Numbered from the stretch's first letter, positions 1-14,861 are shown. The stretch is DNA of 64,000 nt from Gracilaria gracilis (GCA_030374805.1 JARGSG010000108.1:1-64000); one strand, 5' to 3'. Notes: generated by a model from the sequence alone, not told the origin. Made by a program: numbers and translations.

Positions 1-5
1 GGCGT

Positions 6-21
6 TTTGAAATGTTTCAAA
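6..21. repeat. 7-bp inverted repeat carried by every 331-bp unit
   Basis: TTTGAAA-TG-TTTCAAA is a perfect inverted repeat with 7-base arms and a 2-base spacer. It recurs in each 331-bp unit (the next copy is at 337-352) and is the clearest AT-rich symmetric element in an otherwise CG-rich unit. It could be a protein-binding site in the satellite or chance symmetry. The copies I read keep it unchanged. Confidence 0.6.
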
Positions 22-3000
22 TTCGCACAAGATTCCATACATGTGCGCACATTCTCGCCCATGACAGCCACGTGCAACCAAGGTGCTCGTTGACTTGCTC
101 GCCAAACTCCAAGCACTGTCCATCGCAAGAGCAGCACTGTCGTCGCCCTTGTAACTCACGAGCCACACCGCGGCTCCCATGTTGTCGCCAAAGAACGCGG
201 TCACAGCCGTGGCCCACCCGCTGTGCGTGGAGCCATCTGGTGGTACCTATGAATTTTGGAAATGCGGTTCGCCACAAATTACTGCACACGGCATGATGAA
301 GGGCCTCAGTGGAGCCCCCACAAAGTGTTTTGGCGTTTTGAAATGTTTCAAATTCGCACAAGATTCCATACATGTGCGCACATTCTCGCCCATGACAGCC
401 ACGTGCAACCAAGGTGCTCGTTGACTTGCTCGCCAAATTCCAAGCACTGTCCATCGCAAGAGCAGCACTGTCGTCGCCCTTGTAACTCACGAGCCACACC
501 GCGGCTCCCATGTTGTCGCCAAAGAACGCGGTCACAGCCGTGGCCCACCCGCTGTGCGTGGAGCCATCTGGTGGTACCTATGAATTTTGGAAATGCGGTT
601 CGCCACAAATTACTGCACACGGCATGATGAAGGGCCTCAGTGGAGCCCCGACAAAGTGTTTTGGCGTTTTGAAATGTTTCAAATTCGCACAAGATTCCAT
701 ACATGTGCGCACATTCTCGCCCATGACAGCCACGTGCAACCAAGGTGCTCGTTGACTTGCTCGCCAAACTCCAAGCACTCTCCATCGCAAGAGCAGCACT
801 CTCGTCGCGCTTGTAACTCACGAGCCACACCGCGGCTCCCATGTTGTCGCCAAAGAACGCGGTCACAGCCGTGGCCCACCCGCTGTGCGTGGAGCCATCT
901 GGTGGTACCTATGAATTTTGGAAATGCGGTTCGCCACAAATTACTGCACACGGCATGATGAAGGGCCTCAGTGGAGCCCCCACAAAGTGTTTTGGCGTTT
1001 TGAAATGTTTCAAATTCGCACAAGATTCCATACATGTGCGCACATTCTCGCCCATGACAGCCACGTGCAACCAAGGTGCTCGTTGACTTGCTCGCCAAAC
1101 TCCAAGCACTGTCCATCGCAAGAGCAGCACTGTCGTCGCCCTTGTAACTCACGAGCCACACCGCGGCTCCCATGTTGTCGCCAAAGAACGCGGTCACAGC
1201 CGTGGCCCACCCGCTGTGCGTGGAGCCATCTGGTGGTACCTATGAATTTTGGAAATGCGGTTCGCCACAAATTACTGCACACGGCATGATGAAGGGCCTC
1301 AGTGGAGCCCCCACAAAGTGTTTTGGCGTTTTGAAATGTTTCAAATTCGCACAAGATTCCATACATGTGCGCACATTCTCGCCCATGACAGCCACGTGCA
1401 ACCAAGGTGCTCGTTGACTTGCTCGCCAAACTCCAAGCACTGTCCATCGCAAGAGCAGCACTGTCGTCGCCCTTGTAACTCACGAGCCACACCGCGGCTC
1501 CCATGTTGTCGCCAAAGAACGCGGTCACAGCCGTGGCCCACCCGCTGTGCGTGGAGCCATCTGGTGGTACCTATGAATTTTGGAAATGCGGTTCGCCACA
1601 AATTACTGCACACGGCATGATGAAGGGCCTCAGTGGAGCCCCCACAAAGTGTTTTGGCGTTTTGAAATGTTTCAAATTCGCACAAGATTCCATACATGTG
1701 CGCACATTCTCGCCCATGACAGCCACGTGCAACCAAGGTGCTCGTTGACTTGCTCGCCAAACTCCAAGCACTGTCCATCGCAAGAGCAGCACTGTCGTCG
1801 CCCTTGTAACTCACGAGCCACACCGCGGCTCCCATGTTGTCGCCAAAGAACGCGGTCACAGCCGTGGCCCACCCGCTGTGCGTGGAGCCATCTGGTGGTA
1901 CCTATGAATTTTGGAAATGCGGTTCGCCACAAATTACTGCACACGGCATGATGAAGGGCCTCAGTGGAGCCCCCACAAAGTGTTTTGGCGTTTTGAAATG
2001 TTTCAAATTCGCACAAGATTCCATACATGTGCGCACATTCTCGCCCATGACAGCCACGTGCAACCAAGGTGCTCGTTGACTTGCTCGCCAAACTCCAAGC
2101 ACTGTCCATCGCAAGAGCAGCACTCTCGTCGCCCTTGTAACTCACGAGCCACACCGCGGCTCCCATGTTGTCGCCAAAGAACGCGGTCACAGCCGTGGCC
2201 CACCCGCTGTGCGTGGAGCCATCTGGTGGTACCTATGAATTTTGGAAATGCGGTTCGCCACAAATTACTGCACACGGCATGATGAAGGGCCTCAGTGGAG
2301 CCCCCACAAAGTGTTTTGGCGTTTTGAAATGTTTCAAATTCGCACAAGATTCCATACATGTGCGCACATTCTCGCCCATGACAGCCACGTGCAACCAAGG
2401 TGCTCGTTGACTTGCTCGCCAAACTCCAAGCACTCTCCATCGCAAGAGCAGCACTGTCGTCGCCCTTGTAACTCACGAGCCACACCGCGGCTCCCATGTT
2501 GTCGCCAAAGAACGCGGTCACAGCCGTGGCCCACCCGCTGTGCGTGGAGCCATCTGGTGGTACCTATGAATTTTGGAAATGCGGTTCGCCACAAATTACT
2601 GCACACGGCATGATGAAGGGCCTCAGTGGAGCCCCCACAAAGTGTTTTGGCGTTTTGAAATGTTTCAAATTCGCACAAGATTCCATACATGTGCGCACAT
2701 TCTCGCCCATGACAGCCACGTGCAACCAAGGTGCTCGTTGACTTGCTCGCCAAACTCCAAGCACTGTCCATCGCAAGAGCAGCACTGTCGTCGCCCTTGT
2801 AACTCACGAGCCACACCGCGGCTCCCATGTTGTCGCCAAAGAACGCGGTCACAGCCGTGGCCCACCCGCTGTGCGTGGAGCCATCTGGTGGTACCTATGA
2901 ATTTTGGAAATGCGGTTCGCCACAAATTACTGCACACGGCATGATGAAGGGCCTCAGTGGAGCCCCCACAAAGTGTTTTGGCGTTTTGAAATGTTTCAAA

Positions 3001-3988
3001 TTCGCACAAGATTCCATACATGTGCGCACATTCTCGCCCATGACAGCCACGTGCAACCAAGGTGCTCGTTGACTTGCTCGCCAAACTCCAAGCACTGTCC
3101 ATCGCAAGAGCGGCACTGTCGTCGCCCTTGTAACTCACGAGCCACACCGCGGCTCCCATGTTGTCGCCAAAGAACGCGGTCACAGCCGTGGCCCACCCGC
3201 TGTGCGTGGAGCCATCTGGTGGTACCTATGAATTTTGGAAATGCGGTTCGCCACAAATTACTGCACACGGCATGATGAAGGGCCTCAGTGGAGCCCCCAC
3301 AAAGTGTTTTGGCGTTTTGAAATGTTTCAAATTCGCACAAGATTCCATACATGTGCGCACATTCTCGCCCATGACAGCCACGTGCAACCAAGGTGCTCGT
3401 TGACTTGCTCGCCAAACTCCAAGCACTGTCCATCGCAAGAGCAGCACTGTCGTCGCCCTTGTAACTCACGAGCCACACCGCGGCTCCCATGTTGTCGCCA
3501 AAGAACGCGGTCACAGCCGTGGCCCACCCGCTGTGCGTGGAGCCATCTGGTGGTACCTATGAATTTTGGAAATGCGGTTCGCCACAAATTACTGCACACG
3601 GCATGATGAAGGGCCTCAGTGGAGCCCCCACAAAGTGTTTTGGCGTTTTGAAATGTTTCAAATTCGCACAAGATTCCATACATGTGCGCACATTCTCGCC
3701 CATGACAGCCACGTGCAACCAAGGTGCTCGTTGACTTGCTCGCCAAACTCCAAGCACTGTCCATCGCAAGAGCGGCACTGTCGTCGCCCTTGTAACTCAC
3801 GAGCCACACCGCGGCTCCCATGTTGTCGCCAAAGAACGCGGTCACAGCCGTGGCCCACCCGCTGTGCGTGGAGCCATCTGGTGGTACCTATGAATTTTGG
3901 AAATGCGGTTCGCCACAAATTACTGCACACGGCATGATGAAGGGCCTCAGTGGAGCCCCCACAAAGTGTTTTGGCGTTTTGAAATGTT

Positions 3989-6900
3989 TCAAATTCGCAC
4001 AAGATTCCATACATGTGCGCACATTCTCGCCCATGACAGCCCCGTGCAACCAAGGTGCTCGTTGACTTGCTCGCCAAATTCCAAGCACTGTCCATCGCAA
4101 GAGCAGCACTGTCGTCGCCCTTGTAACTCACGAGTCACACCGCGGCTCCCATGTTGTCGCCAAAGAACGCGGTCACAGCCGTGGCCCACCCGCTGTGCGT
4201 GGAGCCATCTGGTGGTACCTATGAATTTTGGAAATGCGGTTCGCCACAAATTACTGCACACGGCATGATGAAGGGCCTCAGTGGAGCCCCCACAAAGTGT
4301 TTTGGCGTTTTGAAATGTTTCAAATTCGCACAAGATTCCATACATGTGCGCACATTCTCGCCCATGACAGCCACGTGCAACCAAGGTGCTCGTTGACTTG
4401 CTCGCCAAACTCCAAGCACTGTCCATCGCAAGAGCGGCACTCTCGTCGCCCTTGTAACTCACGAGCCACACCGCGGCTCCCATGTTGTCGCCAAAGAACG
4501 CGGTCACAGCCGTGGCCCACCCGCTGTGCGTGGAGCCATCTGGTGGTACCTATGAATTTTGGAAATGCGGTTCGCCACAAATTACTGCACATGGCATGAT
4601 GAAGGGCCTCAGTGGAGCCCCCACAAAGTGTTTTGGCGTTTTGAAATGTTTCAAATTCGCACAAGATTCCATACATGTGCGCACATTCTCGCCCATGACA
4701 GCCACGTGCAACCAAGGTGCTCGTTGACTTGCTCGCCAAACTCCAAGCACTGTCCATCGCAAGAGCAGCACTGTCGTCGCCCTTGTAACTCACGAGCCAC
4801 ACCGCGGCTCCCATGTTGTCGCCAAAGAACGCGGTCACAGCCGTGGCCCACCCGCTGTGCGTGGAGCCATCTGGTGGTACCTATGAATTTTGGAAATGCG
4901 GTTCGCCACAAATTACTGCACACGGCATGATGAAGGGCCTCAGTGGAGCCCCCACAAAGTGTTTTGGCGTTTTGAAATGTTTCAAATTCGCACAAGATTC
5001 CATACATGTGCGCACATTCTCGCCCATGACAGCCACGTGCAACCAAGGTGCTCGTTGACTTGCTCGCCAAACTCCAAGCACTGTCCATCGCAAGAGCGGC
5101 ACTGTCGTCGCCCTTGTAACTCACGAGCCACACCGCGGCTCCCATGTTGTCGCCAAAGAACGCGGTCACAGCCGTGGCCCACCCGCTGTGCGTGGAGCCA
5201 TCTGGTGGTACCTATGAATTTTGGAAATGCGGTTCGCCACAAATTACTGCACACGGCATGATGAAGGGCCTCAGTGGAGCCCCCACAAAGTGTTTTGGCG
5301 TTTTGAAATGTTTCAAATTCGCACAAGATTCCATACATGTGCGCACATTCTCGCCCATGACAGCCACGTGCAACCAAGGTGCTCGTTGACTTGCTCGCCA
5401 AATTCCAAGCACTGTCCATCGCAAGAGCAGCACTGTCGTCGCCCTTGTAACTCACGAGCCACACCGCGGCTCCCATGTTGTCGCCAAAGAACGCGGTCAC
5501 AGCCGTGGCCCACCCGCTGTGCGTGGAGCCATCTGGTGGTACCTATGAATTTTGGAAATGCGGTTCGCCACAAATTACTGCACACGGCATGATGAAGGGC
5601 CTCAGTGGAGCCCCCACAAAGTGTTTTGGCGTTTTGAAATGTTTCAAATTCGCACAAGATTCCATACATGTGCGCACATTCTCGCCCATGACAGCCACGT
5701 GCAACCAAGGTGCTCGTTGACTTGCTCGCCAAACTCCAAGCACTGTCCATCGCAAGAGCAGCACTGTCGTCGCCCTTGTAACTCACGAGCCACACCGCGG
5801 CTCCCATGTTGTCGCCAAAGAACGCGGTCACAGCCGTGGCCCACCCGCTGTGCGTGGAGCCATCTGGTGGTACCTATGAATTTTGGAAATGCGGTTCGCC
5901 ACAAATTACTGCACACGGCATGATGAAGGGCCTCAGTGGAGCCCCCACAAAGTGTTTTGGCGTTTTGAAATGTTTCAAATTCGCACAAGATTCCATACAT
6001 GTGCGCACATTCTCGCCCATGACAGCCACGTGCAACCAAGGTGCTCGTTGACTTGCTCGCCAAACTCCAAGCACTGTCCATCGCAAGAGCAGCACTGTCG
6101 TCGCCCTTGTAACTCACGAGCCACACCGCGGCTCCCATGTTGTCGCCAAAGAACGCGGTCACAGCCGTGGCCCACCCGCTGTGCGTGGAGCCATCTGGTG
6201 GTACCTATGAATTTTGGAAATGCGGTTCGCCACAAATTACTGCACACGGCATGATGAAGGGCCTCAGTGGAGCCCCCACAAAGTGTTTTGGCGTTTTGAA
6301 ATGTTTCAAATTCGCACAAGATTCCATACATGTGCGCACATTCTCGCCCATGACAGCCACGTGCAACCAAGGTGCTCGTTGACTTGCTCGCCAAACTCCA
6401 AGCACTGTCCATCGCAAGAGCGGCACTGTCGTCGCCCTTGTAACTCACGAGCCACACCGCGGCTCCCATGTTGTCGCCAAAGAACGCGGTCACAGCCGTG
6501 GCCCACCCGCTGTGCGTGGAGCCATCTGGTGGTACCTATGAATTTTGGAAATGCGGTTCGCCACAAATTACTGCACACGGCATGATGAAGGGCCTCAGTG
6601 GAGCCCCCACAAAGTGTTTTGGCGTTTTGAAATGTTTCAAATTCGCACAAGATTCCATACATGTGCGCACATTCTCGCCCATGACAGCCACGTGCAACCA
6701 AGGTGCTCGTTGACTTGCTCGCCAAACTCCAAGCACTGTCCATCGCAAGAGCGGCACTGTCGTCGCCCTTGTAACTCACGAGCCACACCGCGGCTCCCAT
6801 GTTGTCGCCAAAGAACGCGGTCACAGCCGTGGCCCACCCGCTGTGCGTGGAGCCATCTGGTGGTACCTATGAATTTTGGAAATGCGGTTCGCCACAAATT

Positions 6901-8291
6901 ACTGCACACGGCATGATGAAGGGCCTCAGTGGAGCCCCCACAAAGTGTTTTGGCGTTTTGAAATGTTTCAAATTCGCACAAGATTCCATACATGTGCGCA
7001 CATTCTCGCCCATGACAGCCACGTGCAACCAAGGTGCTCGTTGACTTGCTCGCCAAACTCCAAGCACTGTCCATCGCAAGAGCGGCACTGTCGTCGCCCT
7101 TGTAACTCACGAGCCACACCGCGGCTCCCATGTTGTCGCCAAAGAACGCGGTCACAGCCGTGGCCCACCCGCTGTGCGTGGAGCCATCTGGTGGTACCTA
7201 TGAATTTTGGAAATGCGGTTCGCCACAAATTACTGCACACGGCATGATGAAGGGCCTCAGTGGAGCCCCCACAAAGTGTTTTGGCGTTTTGAAATGTTTC
7301 AAATTCGCACAAGATTCCATACATGTGCGCACATTCTCGCCCATGACAGCCACGTGCAACCAAGGTGCTCGTTGACTTGCTCGCCAAACTCCAAGCACTG
7401 TCCATCGCAAGAGCAGCACTGTCGTCGCCCTTGTAACTCACGAGCCACACCGCGGCTCCCATGTTGTCGCCAAAGAACGCGGTCACAGCCGTGGCCCACC
7501 CGCTGTGCGTGGAGCCATCTGGTGGTACCTATGAATTTTGGAAATGCGGTTCGCCACAAATTACTGCACACGGCATGATGAAGGGCCTCAGTGGAGCCCC
7601 CACAAAGTGTTTTGGCGTTTTGAAATGTTTCAAATTCGCACAAGATTCCATACATGTGCGCACATTCTCGCCCATGACAGCCACGTGCAACCAAGGTGCT
7701 CGTTGACTTGCTCGCCAAACTCCAAGCACTGTCCATCGCAAGAGCGGCACTGTCGTCGCCCTTGTAACTCACGAGCCACACCGCGGCTCCCATGTTGTCG
7801 CCAAAGAACGCGGTCACAGCCGTGGCCCACCCGCTGTGCGTGGAGCCATCTGGTGGTACCTATGAATTTTGGAAATGCGGTTCGCCACAAATTACTGCAC
7901 ACGGCATGATGAAGGGCCTCAGTGGAGCCCCCACAAAGTGTTTTGGCGTTTTGAAATGTTTCAAATTCGCACAAGATTCCATACATGTGCGCACATTCTC
8001 GCCCATGACAGCCCCGTGCAACCAAGGTGCTCGTTGACTTGCTCGCCAAATTCCAAGCACTGTCCATCGCAAGAGCAGCACTGTCGTCGCCCTTGTAACT
8101 CACGAGTCACACCGCGGCTCCCATGTTGTCGCCAAAGAACGCGGTCACAGCCGTGGCCCACCCGCTGTGCGTGGAGCCATCTGGTGGTACCTATGAATTT
8201 TGGAAATGCGGTTCGCCACAAATTACTGCACACGGCATGATGAAGGGCCTCAGTGGAGCCCCCACAAAGTGTTTTGGCGTTTTGAAATGTT
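3989..8291. repeat. Same rare-variant 331-bp unit recurring 12 units apart
   Basis: The unit at about 3,989-4,319 carries three uncommon substitutions together: CCCGTG for CACGTG near 4,041, AAATTCC near 4,077, and GAGTCAC for GAGCCAC near 4,133. The unit at about 7,961-8,291 carries the same three, exactly 3,972 bp (12 x 331) further on. The two units before each also match at the GAGCAG/GAGCGG site. A shared multi-site haplotype at this distance points to a block duplication or unequal exchange rather than independent mutation. Other local repeats are a two-unit alternation around 8,531-9,855 and adjacent twins at 12,595-13,256 sharing CCAAAATGC. Confidence 0.6.
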
Positions 8292-11200
8292 TCAAATTCG
8301 CACAAGATTCCATACATGTGCGCACATTCTCGCCCATGACAGCCACGTGCAACCAAGGTGCTCGTTGACTTGCTCGCCAAACTCCAAGCACTGTCCATCG
8401 CAAGAGCGGCACTTTCGTCGCCCTTGTAACTCACGAGCCACACCGCGGCTCCCATGTTGTCGCCAAAGAACGCGGTCACAGCCGTGGCCCACCCGCTGTG
8501 CGTGGAGCCATCTGGTGGTACCTATGAATTTTGGAAATGCGGTTCGCCACAAATTACTGCACACGGCATGATGAAGGGCCTCAGTGGAGCCCCCACAAAG
8601 TGTTTTGGCGTTTTGAAATGTTTCAAATTCGCACAAGATTCCATACATGTGCGCACATTCTCGCCCATGACAGCCCCGTGCAACCAAGGTGCTCGTTGAC
8701 TTGCTCGCCAAATTCCAAGCACTGTCCATCGCAAGAGCAGCACTGTCGTCGCCCTTGTAACTCACGAGCCACACCGCGGCTCCCATGTTGTCGCCAAAGA
8801 ACGCGGTCACAGCCGTGGCCCACCCGCTGTGCGTGGAGCCATCTGGTGGTACCTATGAATTTTGGAAATGCGGTTCGCCACAAATTACTGCACACGGCAT
8901 GATGAAGGGCCTCAGTGGAGCCCCCACAAAGTGTTTTGGCGTTTTGAAATGTTTCAAATTCGCACAAGATTCCATACATGTGCGCACATTCTCGCCCATG
9001 ACAGCCACGTGCAACCAAGGTGCTCGTTGACTTGCTCGCCAAACTCCAAGCACTGTCCATCGCAAGAGCGGCACTGTCGTCGCCCTTGTAACTCACGAGC
9101 CACACCGCGGCTCCCATGTTGTCGCCAAAGAACGCGGTCACAGCCGTGGCCCACCCGCTGTGCGTGGAGCCATCTGGTGGTACCTATGAATTTTGGAAAT
9201 GCGGTTCGCCACAAATTACTGCACACGGCATGATGAAGGGCCTCAGTGGAGCCCCCACAAAGTGTTTTGGCGTTTTGAAATGTTTCAAATTCGCACAAGA
9301 TTCCATACATGTGCGCACATTCTCGCCCATGACAGCCCCGTGCAACCAAGGTGCTCGTTGACTTGCTCGCCAAATTCCAAGCACTGTCCATCGCAAGAGC
9401 AGCACTGTCGTCGCCCTTGTAACTCACGAGCCACACCGCGGCTCCCATGTTGTCGCCAAAGAACGCGGTCACAGCCGTGGCCCACCCGCTGTGCGTGGAG
9501 CCATCTGGTGGTACCTATGAATTTTGGAAATGCGGTTCGCCACAAATTACTGCACACGGCATGATGAAGGGCCTCAGTGGAGCCCCCACAAAGTGTTTTG
9601 GCGTTTTGAAATGTTTCAAATTCGCACAAGATTCCATACATGTGCGCACATTCTCGCCCATGACAGCCACGTGCAACCAAGGTGCTCGTTGACTTGCTCG
9701 CCAAACTCCAAGCACTGTCCATCGCAAGAGCGGCACTGTCGTCGCCCTTGTAACTCACGAGCCACACCGCGGCTCCCATGTTGTCGCCAAAGAACGCGGT
9801 CACAGCCGTGGCCCACCCGCTGTGCGTGGAGCCATCTGGTGGTACCTATGAATTTTGGAAATGCGGTTCGCCACAAATTACTGCACACGGCATGATGAAG
9901 GGCCTCAGTGGAGCCCCCACAAAGTGTTTTGGCGTTTTGAAATGTTTCAAATTCGCACAAGATTCCATACATGTGCGCACATTCTCGCCCATGACAGCCA
10001 CGTGCAACCAAGGTGCTCGTTGACTTGCTCGCCAAACTCCAAGCACTGTCCATCGCAAGAGCAGCACTGTCGTCGCCCTTGTAACTCACGAGCCACACCG
10101 CGGCTCCCATGTTGTCGCCAAAGAACGCGGTCACAGCCGTGGCCCACCCGCTGTGCGTGGAGCCATCTGGTGGTACCTATGAATTTTGGAAATGCGGTTC
10201 GCCACAAATTACTGCACACGGCATGATGAAGGGCCTCAGTGGAGCCCCCACAAAGTGTTTTGGCGTTTTGAAATGTTTCAAATTCGCACAAGATTCCATA
10301 CATGTGCGCACATTCTCGCCCATGACAGCCCCGTGCAACCAAGGTGCTCGTTGACTTGCTCGCCAAATTCCAAGCACTGTCCATCGCAAGAGCAGCACTG
10401 TCGTCGCCCTTGTAACTCACGAGCCACACCGCGGCTCCCATGTTGTCGCCAAAGAACGCGGTCACAGCCGTGGCCCACCCGCTGTGCGTGGAGCCATCTG
10501 GTGGTACCTATGAATTTTGGAAATGCGGTTCGCCACAAATTACTGCACACGGCATGATGAAGGGCCTCAGTGGAGCCCCCACAAAGTGTTTTGGCGTTTT
10601 GAAATGTTTCAAATTCGCACAAGATTCCATACATGTGCGCACATTCTCGCCCATGACAGCCACGTGCAACCAAGGTGCTCGTTGACTTGCTCGCCAAATT
10701 CCAAGCACTGTCCATCGCAAGAGCAGCACTGTCGTCGCCCTTGTAACTCACGAGCCACACCGCGGCTCCCATGTTGTCGCCAAAGAACGCGGTCACAGCC
10801 GTGGCCCACCCGCTGTGCGTGGAGCCATCTGGTGGTACCTATGAATTTTGGAAATGCGGTTCGCCACAAATTACTGCACACGGCATGATGAAGGGCCTCA
10901 GTGGAGCCCCCACAAAGTGTTTTGGCGTTTTGAAATGTTTCAAATTCGCACAAGATTCCATACATGTGCGCACATTCTCGCCCATGACAGCCACGTGCAA
11001 CCAAGGTGCTCGTTGACTTGCTCGCCAAACTCCAAGCACTGTCCATCGCAAGAGCGGCACTGTCGTCGCCCTTGTAACTCACGAGCCACACCGCGGCTCC
11101 CATGTTGTCGCCAAAGAACGCGGTCACAGCCGTGGCCCACCCGCTGTGCGTGGAGCCATCTGGTGGTACCTATGAATTTTGGAAATGCGGTTCGCCACAA

Positions 11201-14200
11201 ATTACTGCACACGGCATGATGAAGGGCCTCAGTGGAGCCCCCACAAAGTGTTTTGGCGTTTTGAAATGTTTCAAATTCGCACAAGATTCCATACATGTGC
11301 GCACATTCTCGCCCATGACAGCCACGTGCAACCAAGGTGCTCGTTGACTTGCTCGCCAAACTCCAAGCACTGTCCATCGCAAGAGCAGCACTGTCGTCGC
11401 CCTTGTAACTCACGAGCCACACCGCGGCTCCCATGTTGTCGCCAAAGAACGCGGTCACAGCCGTGGCCCACCCGCTGTGCGTGGAGCCATCTGGTGGTAC
11501 CTATGAATTTTGGAAATGCGGTTCGCCACAAATTACTGCACACGGCATGATGAAGGGCCTCAGTGGAGCCCCCACAAAGTGTTTTGGCGTTTTGAAATGT
11601 TTCAAATTCGCACAAGATTCCATACATGTGCGCACATTCTCGCCCATGACAGCCACGTGCAACCAAGGTGCTCGTTGACTTGCTCGCCAAATTCCAAGCA
11701 CTGTCCATCGCAAGAGCAGCACTGTCGTCGCCCTTGTAACTCACGAGCCACACCGCGGCTCCCATGTTGTCGCCAAAGAACGCGGTCACAGCCGTGGCCC
11801 ACCCGCTGTGCGTGGAGCCATCTGGTGGTACCTATGAATTTTGGAAATGCGGTTCGCCACAAATTACTGCACACGGCATGATGAAGGGCCTCAGTGGAGC
11901 CCCCACAAAGTGTTTTGGCGTTTTGAAATGTTTCAAATTCGCACAAGATTCCATACATGTGCGCACATTCTCGCCCATGACAGCCACGTGCAACCAAGGT
12001 GCTCGTTGACTTGCTCGCCAAACTCCAAGCACTGTCCATCGCAAGAGCAGCACTGTCGTCGCCCTTGTAACTCACGAGCCACACCGCGGCTCCCATGTTG
12101 TCGCCAAAGAACGCGGTCACAGCCGTGGCCCACCCGCTGTGCGTGGAGCCATCTGGTGGTACCTATGAATTTTGGAAATGCGGTTCGCCACAAATTACTG
12201 CACACGGCATGATGAAGGGCCTCAGTGGAGCCCCCACAAAGTGTTTTGGCGTTTTGAAATGTTTCAAATTCGCACAAGATTCCATACATGTGCGCACATT
12301 CTCGCCCATGACAGCCACGTGCAACCAAGGTGCTCGTTGACTTGCTCGCCAAACTCCAAGCACTGTCCATCGCAAGAGCGGCACTGTCGTCGCCCTTGTA
12401 ACTCACGAGCCACACCGCGGCTCCCATGTTGTCGCCAAAGAACGCGGTCACAGCCGTGGCCCACCCGCTGTGCGTGGAGCCATCTGGTGGTACCTATGAA
12501 TTTTGGAAATGCGGTTCGCCACAAATTACTGCACACGGCATGATGAAGGGCCTCAGTGGAGCCCCCACAAAGTGTTTTGGCGTTTTGAAATGTTTCAAAT
12601 TCGCACAAGATTCCATACATGTGCGCACATTCTCGCCCATGACAGCCCCGTGCAACCAAAATGCTCGTTGACTTGCTCGCCAAATTCCAAGCACTGTCCA
12701 TCGCAAGAGCGGCACTTTCGTCGCCCTTGTAACTCACGAGCCACACCGCGGCTCCCATGTTGTCGCCGAAGAACGCGGTCACAGCCGTGGCCCACCCGCT
12801 GTGCGTGGAGCCATCTGGTGGTACCTATGAATTTTGGAAATGCGGTTCGCCACAAATTACTGCACACGGCATGATGAAGGGCCTCAGTGGAGCCCCCACA
12901 AAGTGTTTTGGCGTTTTGAAATGTTTCAAATTCGCACAAGATTCCATACATGTGCGCACATTCTCGCCCATGACAGCCCCGTGCAACCAAAATGCTCGTT
13001 GACTTGCTCGCCAAATTCCAAGCACTGTCCATCGCAAGAGCAGCACTGTCGTCGCCCTTGTAACTCACGAGTCACACCGCGGCTCCCATGTTGTCGCCAA
13101 AGAACGCGGTCACAGCCGTGGCCCACCCGCTGTGCGTGGAGCCATCTGGTGGTACCTATGAATTTTGGAAATGCGGTTCGCCACAAATTACTGCACACGG
13201 CATGATGAAGGGCCTCAGTGGAGCCCCCACAAAGTGTTTTGGCGTTTTGAAATGTTTCAAATTCGCACAAGATTCCATACATGTGCGCACATTCTCGCCC
13301 ATGACAGCCACGTGCAACCAAGGTGCTCGTTGACTTGCTCGCCAAACTCCAAGCACTGTCCATCGCAAGAGCGGCACTGTCGTCGCCCTTGTAACTCACG
13401 AGCCACACCGCGGCTCCCATGTTGTCGCCAAAGAACGCGGTCACAGCCGTGGCCCACCCGCTGTGCGTGGAGCCATCTGGTGGTACCTATGAATTTTGGA
13501 AATGCGGTTCGCCACAAATTACTGCACACGGCATGATGAAGGGCCTCAGTGGAGCCCCCACAAAGTGTTTTGGCGTTTTGAAATGTTTCAAATTCGCACA
13601 AGATTCCATACATGTGCGCACATTCTCGCCCATGACAGCCCCGTGCAACCAAGGTGCTCGTTGACTTGCTCGCCAAATTCCAAGCACTGTCCATCGCAAG
13701 AGCAGCACTGTCGTCGCCCTTGTAACTCACGAGCCACACCGCGGCTCCCATGTTGTCGCCAAAGAACGCGGTCACAGCCGTGGCCCACCCGCTGTGCGTG
13801 GAGCCATCTGGTGGTACCTATGAATTTTGGAAATGCGGTTCGCCACAAATTACTGCACACGGCATGATGAAGGGCCTCAGTGGAGCCCCCACAAAGTGTT
13901 TTGGCGTTTTGAAATGTTTCAAATTCGCACAAGATTCCATACATGTGCGCACATTCTCGCCCATGACAGCCCCGTGCAACCAAGGTGCTCGTTGACTTGC
14001 TCGCCAAACTCCAAGCACTGTCCATCGCAAGAGCGGCACTGTCGTCGCCCTTGTAACTCACGAGTCACACCGCGGCTCCCATGTTGTCGCCAAAGAACGC
14101 GGTCACAGCCGTGGCCCACCCGCTGTGCGTGGAGCCATCTGGTGGTACCTATGAATTTTGGAAATGCGGTTCGCCACAAATTACTGCACACGGCATGATG

Positions 14201-14861
14201 AAGGGCCTCAGTGGAGCCCCCACAAAGTGTTTTGGCGTTTTGAAATGTTTCAAATTCGCACAAGATTCCATACATGTGCGCACATTCTCGCCCATGACAG
14301 CCCCGTGCAACCAAGGTGCTCGTTGACTTGCTCGCCAAACTCCAAGCACTGTCCATCGCAAGAGCGGCACTGTCGTCGCCCTTGTAACTCACGAGCCACA
14401 CCGCGGCTCCCATGTTGTCGCCAAAGAACGCGGTCACAGCCGTGGCCCACCCGCTGTGCGTGGAGCCATCTGGTGGTACCTATGAATTTTGGAAATGCGG
14501 TTCGCCACAAATTACTGCACACGGCATGATGAAGGGCCTCAGTGGAGCCCCCACAAAGTGTTTTGGCGTTTTGAAATGTTTCAAATTCGCACAAGATTCC
14601 ATACATGTGCGCACATTCTCGCCCATGACAGCCACGTGCAACCAAGGTGCTCGTTGACTTGCTCGCCAAACTCCAAGCACTGTCCATCGCAAGAGCGGCA
14701 CTGTCGTCGCCCTTGTAACTCACGAGCCACACCGCGGCTCCCATGTTGTCGCCAAAGAACGCGGTCACAGCCGTGGCCCACCCACTGTGCGTGGAGCCAT
14801 CTGTGGTACCTATGAATTTTGGAAATGCGGTTCGCCACAAATTACTGCACACGGCATGATG

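Larger units (their letters stand above)
1..14861. repeat. 331-bp satellite array, about 45 copies, left-truncated
   Basis: A head-to-tail tandem array. One marker inside the unit recurs every 331 bases from 179 to 14,412, which is 43 consecutive periods with no length change. Copies differ by scattered substitutions only (for example CACGTG/CCCGTG, AAACTCC/AAATTCC, GAGCAGCAC/GAGCGGCAC). The only indel I see is one base lost near 14,803 in the last copy. The window starts mid-unit, so the array extends to the left. Short ORFs occur in every unit on both strands, but 331 is not a multiple of three and the same DNA is open in several frames, so I read this as non-coding satellite. Over bases 61-240 a hand count gives 63 C and 46 G. 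I see no rRNA, tRNA or spliced-leader sequence in the unit. Confidence 0.96.
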
